The notes beneath the pieces were generated by a model, which was not told the DNA's origin, did no database searches, and worked only from the letters and a program-made list of their open reading frames with translations. A program made the translations under genes and the position numbers. This document shows positions 56,900-64,000 of a stretch of DNA of 64,000 nucleotides, piece after piece (positions within the stretch are counted from its first letter, which is position 1; each line of letters begins with the position of its first letter). The stretch is from Aspidapion aeneum (Eukaryota > Arthropoda > Insecta > Coleoptera > Brentidae): assembly GCA_963576565.1 (NCBI GenBank), contig OY755042.1:15413272-15477271 (forward strand), in the 5' to 3' direction.

Positions 56900-57583
56900 A
56901 GCAGTGTTTTGGCTACGTTTTCTTTCTATTAAGCCTTCTTCAATCCATCTTTGGACATAGACCTCCCCCAATATCTTCCACTGTGCTTCTCTTTGTCGCC
57001 GTGTTCATCAATTTGTGGTCTTCCCTCTACTTCTTTTATTTTCCCAAGGTCTGTCCAGTTTACAGTACATTTGTTTCATCAAGCGTCTTTCTGTCAGATA
57101 TTGTGACCGGCAAATTTCCATTTTAATTTAACTACCTCTCTCTCCTCTGACATCTCTTACTTTTGTTTTATTTCTTATCAATTCGTTCCTTTTTCTCTCT
57201 GTTAGCTTTGCTTGTAACATTTGTCTTTCCATTGATATTTGGGCTTTTGTTACCTTATCCATGTTTGATTTTGTAAGTGTCCAGGTCTGGAATCCACATG
57301 TGAGTACATGAACGATACATTGGTTATACACTTTTTTGTTTTGAGGTACTGAGGATTAATTAATTTTATGCTGCCCCGGCCAATTTTACTCGTCTTTTGA
57401 TTTCAGCCGTTTGGTATTATTTTTATAGTTTAATACTTTTTCCCAGATATTCTTATACTTGTTCTGTTTTCTTTTGGTTTATTTTGATCGTGATATCTTG
57501 ATCTGTGTTTGTTATGATTTTAGTTTTAGTTTAGTTCATACTCAAACCTATATTTTTAGCTGCTGTATCCAGTTCTTCCAGTA
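56900..57583 (-). pseudogene. antisense retroelement relic, C-terminal part
   Basis: The minus-strand frame 57128-57331 reads VLTCGFQTWTLTKSNMDKVT, then MERQMLQAKLTERKRNELIR and KTKVRDV. This is the well-known C-terminal segment of many insect non-LTR reverse transcriptases. Upstream on the same strand come LEELDTAAKNIGLSMN and KTKIITN. It continues the relic at 58776-59170, from which it is separated by the hairpin-ended insertion. Confidence 0.82.
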
Positions 57584-58775
57584 TTAGTTCACACTACTAC
57601 TATACTATATTAGTGTGAGCTATGGTGATTCTAATTTTTTCGAGAAAAAAAAAGTTGCTCACACTACTACTATACTATAGTAGTGTGAGCTATGGTGATT
57701 CTAATTTTTTCGAGAAAAAAAAAGTTGCTCACACTACTACTATACTATAGTAGTGTGAGCTATGGTGATCCTAATTTTTTCGAGAAAAAAAAAGTTGCCC
57801 CGATTTCAAAAATGTTTATATATCTTTGCGTTTCAGATGATTTTGAAACTTTTTTGTGTCTCGGCGTCTCTCTGTCTGTCTGTCTGTAACGACCAACCCG
57901 CATAACTCAAATACTATACTATAGTAGTGTGAGCTATGCTGATCCTAATTTTTTCGAGAAAAAAAAAGTTGCTCCGATTTCAAAAATGTTTATATATCTT
58001 TGCGTTTCAGATGATTTTGAAACTTTTTTGTGTCTCGGCGTCTCTCTGTCTGTCTGTCTGTAACGACCAACCCGCATAATTCAAATACTATACTATAGTA
58101 GTGTAAGCTATGGTGATCCTAATTTTTTCGAGAAAAAAAAAGTTGCTCCGATTTCAAAAATTTTTATATATCTTTGCGTTTCAGATGATTTTGAAACTTT
58201 TTTGTATCTCGGCGTCTGTCTGTCTGTCTGTCTGTAACGACCAACCCGCATAACTCAAAAACCGCTTGTCCGATTTAAATGAAATTTGGTACCTAGGCTG
58301 GGTCTTGGGCCGTGGTGGTCCCATTTAAAAATGAACGAAATCCACCGAACGCAAGCCAAATAAAAGGGTGGGGGTAGATTTCAAAAATGAGAGTTTATGT
58401 GAAAATATGGCGTGTGTGATATCAAACGAAAGGGAATTAACTCTAGAGTTAAACAAAATGAATTTTAAGTTATTAAAAAAAAAAAGGATGGGGGTAGATT
58501 TCAAAAATTAGAGTTTAAGTGAAAATATGGCGTGTGTGATATCAAACGAAAGGTGAATGAGCCTGGAGTTAAACAAAATACATTTTAGTTTTTTTTTAAA
58601 AGGGTAGATTTTAAAAATTAGAGTTTAAGTCAAAAATGGCTTGTGTAGTATCAAACGAAAGGTAATTGAGTCTAGAGTTGAATAAAATATATTTCAGTTT
58701 GTAGTTATATTAGCCCACACGTACACTATAACTATAGTACCTAGTGTGAGCTTAGGTGCCCATAGATTGGCAGAG
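57584..58775 (+). mobile_element. hairpin-ended family, copy G with amplified left end
   Basis: The left end is repeated: about three head-to-tail copies of a ~63-bp hairpin unit (TCACACTACTACTATACTAT / TATAGTAGTGTGAGCTATGG), then about three copies of a ~180-bp unit running through CTGTCTGTAACGACCAACC. The normal internal 100-bp repeats, right hairpin and tail CATAGATTGGCAGAG follow. It interrupts an antisense reverse transcriptase just after its YADD motif. Confidence 0.85.
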
Positions 58776-59170
58776 TTTTTTTATCAGTTGCTCTTTCCTA
58801 TCTGTTACTACGGCGATATCATCAGCATATCTTAGTGCGCTTACTTTGTACCTATTTTTTCCCAACCTAAGTTTTTAAAAATATCTAGGGCCTGGTTAAA
58901 TAGTTTAGGGATATTGTGTCACCCTGTCTGATACTTCTTCTTATGCGAGTTGGATTGGTTCCTTCGTGGATTTTGATTAATATTGTTGTTTCGCTATATA
59001 TGTTGATTAAGTCTGTGTACCTGTAATCTATTTGGCTATTAATTAAAGATCTTTTACTGCCCAGTGCTCAATGCTTTATTGAAAGCTTTTTCAAAGTCTA
59101 TAAACGCAATATATAGTGGAATGTTGTATTGTTTGGCTCGTTCTATTTTTTCTATAAAAATCCTAATAGA
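58776..59170 (-). pseudogene. antisense retroelement relic, catalytic part
   Basis: On the minus strand this reads IERAKQYNIPLYIAFIDFEK with AFNKAL and, nearer 58820, ALRYADDIAVVTDRKEQLI. These are the reverse-transcriptase catalytic blocks (FEKAF and YADD), with stops and lost segments between them. Together with 56900-57583 it is one element cut by copy G. Confidence 0.82.
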
Positions 59171-59363
59171 AATAAAACTTTCAAAATATTGTCACTTTAT
59201 CGAAATTTTCGATCTGTCAGCTTTCGACATTGTTGCAATTTAGAAGAAAATCAGGCTTATTTATTTAAGGGAGCTGTGAACTAACTAATTACCTTGAAAG
59301 CGGTTTTTAAACTTTGCATGTTCATAACAAAGGTCTTATTCTACTTTATGTGGCATTACAACC

Positions 59364-59642
59364 CCTGGGTAGCTATTCTAGGTCTTGAACAATGTGACCA
59401 TCCACACATTTGACCTGACATGTCTCGACCAATGGGATAGTCGCCTGCTCTTCAGAGTTAGTGAATTTTACGCGTTTGAAGTAGAATCTGTTCGGTTCGG
59501 TTCATTACCGACTGAACGTAGGAGAAGCTTGCGCAATCGAGGTGTAGCACGTGAAGGCTCGGAGCTAATTTAAAGCCTGCCATTGGCCAAATGATGTGAT
59601 GGGAACTATCACGTCGTTCAAGACCCAGAGTAGCTACCCTGG
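59364..59642. mobile_element. MITE, ~279 bp, GC-richer than surroundings
   Basis: CCTGGGTAGCTATTCTAGGT / CTTGAAC at the left is mirrored by GTTCAAGACCCAGAGTAGCT / ACCCTGG at the right. The interior is GC-richer than the intron. Two open frames, one on each strand, match no known domain. Confidence 0.75.
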
Positions 59643-59644
59643 TG

Positions 59645-59890
59645 AGTTTTATCATGATTGACCATAGCACTCCATTCTCCCTCTCTTTGTTTTTCATTAT
59701 TCTTGATGTCATTTTCGACATCATCTATCCACCTTTTTCGTGGTCTCCCTCTCACTCTCCTTCCTACAGGTCTCCAGTTCATTATTTTTCTTAATGTTCT
59801 GGCCTTATCCGTTCTCTGTACATGTCCCAACCATCCTCATCTTCTGCTTTTGATGAATCTCACGATGTTGTGCGTCATCTATTAGCTGTT
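59645..59890 (-). pseudogene. antisense retroelement C-terminal fragment
   Basis: The minus-strand frame reads MGHVQRTDKARTLRKIMNW, then GRRVRGRPRKRWIDDVENDI. The GHVxR...GRPRxRWxDDV phrase is the usual last segment of many insect non-LTR ORFs. Nothing upstream of it is preserved here. Confidence 0.75.
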
Positions 59891-59986
59891 CTTATTCTAA
59901 CTAACTAATAAGGTCACCAATCAAATTTAATTTTGCTAGAATAGCTAGTTTCATCACCAATTACCATTATATTTTTTTTATTTCAG

Positions 59987-60218
59987 GGTCGTGCAAGCTT
60001 CGTTCTGGTAATTCAAAAACATCCAAAACTTGTCACGTACAAAGCTCAAGCTTATCATATCCAATGCGTTTATCAGACGGGCGAGCAGAACGTCACTCTT
60101 GGTTTCAATGTTTCCATGTTAACAACCGCCGGTACTATCGCCAACACTGGGCCACCGCCAACATGTCTGATGAAAATCGTCACCCAGACAGGGGAAGAAA
60201 TTAATTCAGCAGAGATAG
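59987..60218 (+). CDS. dp: dumpy exon 26, middle of the ZP domain
   Basis: GRASFVLVIQKHPKLVTYKA, QAYHIQCVYQTGEQNVTLGF, then ANTGPPPTCLMKIVTQTGEE with a linker ending NSAEIG. This continues the ZP domain in phase 0 and reaches the linker before ZP-C. The donor ggtaag at 60219 opens an intron that runs past the window end. The remaining ZP-C, furin-type site, transmembrane helix and tail are not seen. Confidence 0.93.
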
Positions 60219-60486
60219 GTAAGTTAAAACAACGAACGAAATTCTTTAACAAAGGTTAGTTTTAGCGCCCTAGATATAAATTAAACAACGAGGAGAATTT
60301 CGTGGCATAAGGGCAAGGAAAAATAAGATAATAAAAAGATTTACCTCAGGCTCCTTTTTATTATCTTATTTTTCCTTGCCATTATGCCACTAAATTCTCC
60401 TCAAATACCAAGTTGCAAATAATGCAAGGACCTAAAACTATAAACAACAAGTGAAATTAAAGAAAGAAAAATAAGAAAAAAGTTCC

Positions 60487-60558
60487 TGCTTCGGCCGGAG
60501 ATCGAACCCGGGTCTCTTGCTATCTAGGCAAACATTCTAACCACAGAACCACCGAAGC
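60487..60558 (-). tRNA. tRNA-Gly-derived tRNA-like gene, anticodon AGA, copy 1
   Basis: The minus strand begins with acceptor GCTTCGG, matched by CCGAAGC. The D region is GTTCTGTGGTTAGAA, the anticodon arm TTTGC-CTAGATA-GCAAG, and the T arm CCGGG-TTCGATC-TCCGG with one mismatch. Overall it resembles arthropod tRNA-Gly(GCC) but has AGA at the anticodon position and lacks the long variable arm of a serine tRNA. CAGGAAC and a T-run follow. Confidence 0.6.
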
Positions 60559-60892
60559 CACAGATAATTTTTTTTTTCGGAAAACCTCCATATATGCAGG
60601 CTGTGGTGTCTCAATACAACAACGAGAAACTCTCAGGGTATTAACTCGACCTAGTCATCCAACTAATCTCTTTAATTCTTCTTTCTCACCGTCAAAGGTA
60701 TAATAACTCAAATTAGACGTAAAGAATCAACGTCTGAAAGCATGAGATCACCTTTTCGTGTGTTAAAATCTCTGATCGCAAAATGGGCGATTGCCAATAT
60801 AATTATCAAATACCAAATTGCAAATATTTGCAAGGACCTAAAACTATAAACAACAAGTGAAATTAAAGAGAGAAAAATAAGAAAAAAGTTCC

Positions 60893-60964
60893 AGCTTCGG
60901 CCGGGGATCGAACCCGGGTCTCTTGCTATCTAGGCAAACATTCTTACCACTGAACCACCGAAGC
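60893..60964 (-). tRNA. tRNA-like gene, anticodon AGA, copy 2
   Basis: It has the same fold as copy 1, with a perfect T stem (CCGGG/CCCCGG) and D region GTTCAGTGGTAAGAA, closer to the tRNA-Gly A box. The discriminator base is T, unlike the A of the other copies. Confidence 0.6.
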
Positions 60965-61317
60965 CACAGATAATTTTTTTTTCGGAAAACCTCCATATAT
61001 GCGGGCTGTGGTGTCTCAATACAAGAACGAGAAACTCTCAGGGTATTAACTCGACCAAGTCATCCAACTAATCTCTTTAATTCTTCTTTCCCACCGTCAA
61101 AGGTATAATAACTCAAATTAGACGTAAAGAATCAACGTCGGAAAGCATGAGATCACCTTTTCGTGTGTTAAAATCTCTGATCGCAATAAGAAAAGAAGAA
61201 TTAAAGAGATTAGTTGGATGACTTGATCGAGTTAATACCCCTGAGAGTTTCTCGTTCTTGTATTGAGACATCACAGCCTGCATATATGGAGGTTTTCCGA
61301 CAAAAAATTTATCTGTG

Positions 61318-61389
61318 GCTTCGGTGGTTCAGTGGTAAGAATGTTTGCCTAGATAGCAAGAAACCCGGGTTCGATCCCCGGCCGAAGCA
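61318..61389 (+). tRNA. tRNA-like gene, anticodon AGA, copy 3
   Basis: On the + strand: GCTTCGG, D region GTTCAGTGGTAAGAA, anticodon arm TTTGC-CTAGATA-GCAAG, T arm CCGGG-TTCGATC-CCCGG, CCGAAGC and discriminator A. Then GGAAC and T6 (61393-61398 region) follow. All four stems pair. This is the best-preserved copy. Confidence 0.65.
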
Positions 61390-61643
61390 GGAACTTTTTT
61401 CTTATGGGCAATCGCCCATTTTGCGATCAGAGAATTTAACACACGAAAAGGTGATCTCATGCTTTCCGACGTTGATTCTTTACGTCTAATTTGAGTTATT
61501 ATACCTTTGACGGTGGGAAAGAAGAATTAAAGACATTAGTTGGATGACTTGGTCGGGTTAATACCCTGAGAGTTTCTCGTTCTTGTATTGAGACACCACA
61601 GCCTGCATATATGGAGGTTTTCCGAAAAAAAATTTTATCTGTG

Positions 61644-61707
61644 GCTTCGGTGGTAAGAATGTTTGCCTAGATAGCAAGAGACCCGGGTTCGATCCCCGGT
61701 CGAAGCA
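61644..61707 (+). pseudogene. tRNA-like copy 4 with D-arm deletion
   Basis: It matches copy 3 except that about eight bases (TTCAGTGG) of the D arm are missing and one acceptor base has changed (CGGTCGAAGC). It therefore cannot form a normal cloverleaf. GGAAC and a T-run still follow. Confidence 0.7.
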
Positions 61708-61765
61708 GGAACTTTTTTCTTATTTTTCTTTCTTTAATTTCACTTGTTAAATTCTCCTCGTTGTG

Positions 61766-64000
61766 AAATCCTTTAATTTATATCAGTCTCTAACTCGGAG
61801 AACAGAACATTACCGGTTGGGATTTAACCACAGTTAAAAGTGGCAAATCCTAAATGGCCGCTGCCTTGTTTTAGTTTGACATTTCGTTTTCTGGGTTAGA
61901 ATTGTCAAGTGCATGTCAGCCACAGTTTTTGCTTATTTGTGTTTTTGCCAGTTTTTTTGTGATATAATCTAACTGTCGAAAACTGGCTCAGGGTTTTAAA
62001 TATTACTTGTTCTATGAGAGCAGGGAAAGTCAGAGATTTTCTTTTTTCCAACCAAAATAACCACTGACAGTTTCCGCTATTTTGCAAAGCCGTGATAAAA
62101 TTAAACTATAGCGAGCTTGGTCGGGTTGCCTAACGGGTTGCTTGCTAGTGCCCATCTTTTGCTTCTCCCACAATGTAGAAAATATTACGCATAAAAAATT
62201 CTAGTATCATTTTTTAGCTGATATTTTTGTTTTTCTAAAATGGTGAAAGTAAGCAGATATCCTTCTACTTGTTTTACACTGACAATCCATGGATTTCTTC
62301 ATGGTCAAAAAGCTTGAATTAGGCAATGTATAACATAAGTCGACGTCAATTAAATTGGCGAATTTCTTCATGGATTCATTCACGCAATTAGAATATGCTC
62401 TAATGTGTACAAAGTGTTTGCAGTTCGATTTTCACAAAATACAAGAATAACTGTCAATAGAGTTACAAACCGTTCGCGAATTTATTTGAGGTTGATTTCT
62501 GACTTTTTGAACATGAAAAGATCCATGGATTTATTTTCAACGTAAAACAGATATTATTGTTGTTAATATCTACTTCAAATGATATCTGCAGGGACCACAA
62601 TTCATGCATTTTTATTAAACATAAAGAATATACAGTGTCCCAAAAGTCCGAGTCCACTAAACCATATTTACCATATCGATTCCATCAAGAGATCTATTTT
62701 ATAAAGGTGGCCTTAAATTTTTTAAATAGAAACCTCTATCGAGTGATACCTCGTTTCCAAGGCCTTTGGGAAACAAACATTTTGACATAACTGCCAATTG
62801 TCTACGTTAAATCTGTTAAAAGCGGTCAAACCTATTTTTTTCAGTTTTGTTTCAAAATTAACAAATTTGTTGTTTCAAATAAAAATCCTACTGAGTGATA
62901 CCTTGTTTGAAAGGTCTTTGAAAAACCAAAATTTTAGTGTAACTGCCCCTTGCCTATGTCAAACTTTATCGAATGTCAAACTTGATGCAGTGCAGATTTA
63001 TTGTGGACACCACGAAGAGTGTTTAATGGCATCTATAAACCACTCTTAACTTTATTAATAAATTATAAAGAAAATACACGTAGTTACCTATGAAGTGGCA
63101 CTCCGTTACTTCTACCGGACATTTTACCATAAACCGCACATGTTTTACATGAATTATTTCCCATTTTCCACAGATTAAAACATAATTTTAAACGACAAAC
63201 GCAAAATGTCAATATGGCCTCCACCCACATAACAGCTGTGTGTCAACATGACAAAACACACGAATGCGCACTTGAAAATTCGCATCCGCGAATTTAAATT
63301 TGCCATTGTTTCCAAAGCCAGCTATGAGCGCTTCATTTTTCTATTCTTTGAACATGTATTTATGTTATAACGTATTTGCCTAACCCTAACTAAATAGTCA
63401 AAAAATTAACTTTAGCAACATAAAATTATCTCCTAAGTTAACGTTCATTCATTGTGTAAAAATATGGTAGTATTTTTTTTTTTTAATATGAACCCTATAA
63501 ACTACCAAAAAAATATGAGGATAATATATGAATCTGTTGTGGTCTCTGTATATGTCATTATATCAAGTTGACAACCTCGCAAAATGGCCTACTTTTTACC
63601 TTCCTAGCCTGCGCAGCAATGGCTAGGAAAGGTATTATTTTCGACGAAAATTTTTTTTCAGGTAACGCCGAAAATGTGTTTTTTGGGTGTATTTTGATCT
63701 ATCCTAGCAATATTGTCGTGATGTCTGTCTGTGTGTGTGTATGTCTGTCCGTAACACGATAGCTCCTAAACCGCTTAACCGATTTTCATAAAATTTTCAG
63801 GTAAAATAGTGGTCGACACTCTAACGAGCTAATTAGATTTTGGTCAAAATCCAGTAAGGCTAATGACAGTTTGTTGACAATTTAAAAATTAAAAAAATGC
63901 TAACTTTTTTAACGGAGCATCGCATCAATATGCGGTTTTCGGAATATAGTAGATTGCATTTTCCTCAATAATTTGTGTTATAACCAAAAACTTTGTAGGA
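61766..64000 (+). other. last intron, right part, no gene recognised
   Basis: 2.2 kb of AT-rich sequence. I searched for the ZP-C half of the dumpy ZP domain and did not find it. Two related phrases about 160 bp apart (CGAGTGATACCTCGTTTCCA near 62738 and GAGTGATACCTTGTTTGAAA near 62892) suggest a worn duplication. A TGTCTGTCTGTGTGTGTGTA microsatellite at about 63722 and AACCGCTTAACCGATTTTCA near 63770 look like the edge of another dispersed repeat running out of the window. Confidence 0.6.

Larger units (their letters stand above)
1..60218 (+). other. dp: dumpy-like gene, 3' part (26 exons in window, both ends open)
   Basis: Twenty-six exons join in one continuous reading frame encoding dozens of EGF and DPY modules, then Cys-repeat sequence and a ZP domain. 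This architecture is that of insect Dumpy, a giant membrane-anchored apical matrix protein that links epidermis, tendon cells and trachea to cuticle. Exons were placed from AG/GT boundaries, frame continuity and module homology, so many have no ATG of their own. All junctions are phase 1 except after exon 17 (phase 2) and after exon 25 (phase 0). The N-terminus, signal peptide and many modules lie before position 1; the rest of the ZP domain, transmembrane helix and tail lie beyond 64000. No long Pro/Ser/Thr-rich segment is seen between the EGF arrays and the ZP domain. Confidence 0.93.
60283..61765. mobile_element. fold-back element carrying four tRNA-like genes
   Basis: AACAACGAGGAGAATTT at the left is mirrored by AAATTCTCCTCGTTGT at the right. 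Inside, a ~390-bp unit stands twice in direct order (about 60401-60801 and 60808-61190) and twice reversed (about 61190-61400 and 61400-61745), giving a large palindrome. Each unit holds a conserved ~250-bp leader (phrases TGATCTCATGCTTTC, TTTGACGGTG, TATATGGAGGTTTTCCG), a tRNA-like sequence and a T-run. A small hairpin (AAAAATAAGATAATAAAAAG and mirror) sits at 60320-60390. There is no protein. Confidence 0.85.

Noticed and set aside
57584..57760. Regular repeats with spacers resembling a CRISPR array
   Set aside because: The units are head-to-tail copies of a eukaryotic transposon end with no unique spacers, in an insect genome.
61214..61489. 91-residue frame across the tRNA-like copy 3
   Set aside because: It is a chance translation through a tRNA-like gene and repeat leader.

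Overview
The window is a piece of an insect nuclear genome: AT-rich, intron-rich, and crowded with transposon remains. Its one host protein-coding gene is the 3' part of a dumpy (dp)-like gene on the + strand. Dumpy is the giant apical extracellular-matrix protein of insects, built from EGF and DPY modules and ending in a ZP domain. The style of the repeats (RTE/jockey-type reverse transcriptases, a Penelope element, many fold-back elements) would fit a beetle, but the order is an inference and not shown by the sequence.

I place 26 coding exons between 1 and 60218, about 11.6 kb of coding sequence (roughly 3,870 codons). All internal splice sites are GT-AG except one GC-AG donor at 11246. The gene is open at both ends: exon 1 starts before the window, and the last exon seen stops inside the ZP domain, with the rest beyond 64000. 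Exons 1-16 (1-18456) encode the classic EGF-DPY-EGF modules. They follow a six-module order f-a-b-c-d-e that recurs about two and a half times. Modules a-b-c share one exon in two copies and are split over three exons in the third. Exons 17-23 (25137-49319) encode a second type of array, with a four-module rhythm marked by a P-[VL]-R-T-M motif. Exon 24 carries short Cys repeats and a last EGF. Exons 25-26 carry the ZP domain. Almost all of these introns are phase 1.

The introns grow from under 100 bp at the left to 2-7 kb at the right and are filled by mobile DNA. Main items: a DNA transposon with a 10-bp target duplication (14160-16048); a hAT-like element with a perfect 8-bp target duplication next to exon 16 (17037-18099); large fold-back elements (19351-20690, 20833-22388, 26872-27558, 32397-33398, 34174-34792, 43430-43925); a Penelope-like element with inverted flanking arms (35083-36805); decayed antisense reverse transcriptases; an intact reverse-transcriptase ORF inserted into one of them (49955-51965); a 907-bp tandem segmental duplication (44161-45974); and a family with hairpins at both ends and internal tandem repeats, present at least eight times. 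An apparently intact tRNA-Arg(CCT) gene lies antisense at 22692-22764.

The most unusual structure is a 1.48-kb fold-back element (about 60283-61765) in the last intron. It holds four copies, two on each strand, of a tRNA-Gly-like gene whose anticodon position reads AGA. The stems are kept by paired changes, and the copy where I followed it runs straight into a T-run like a Pol III terminator.
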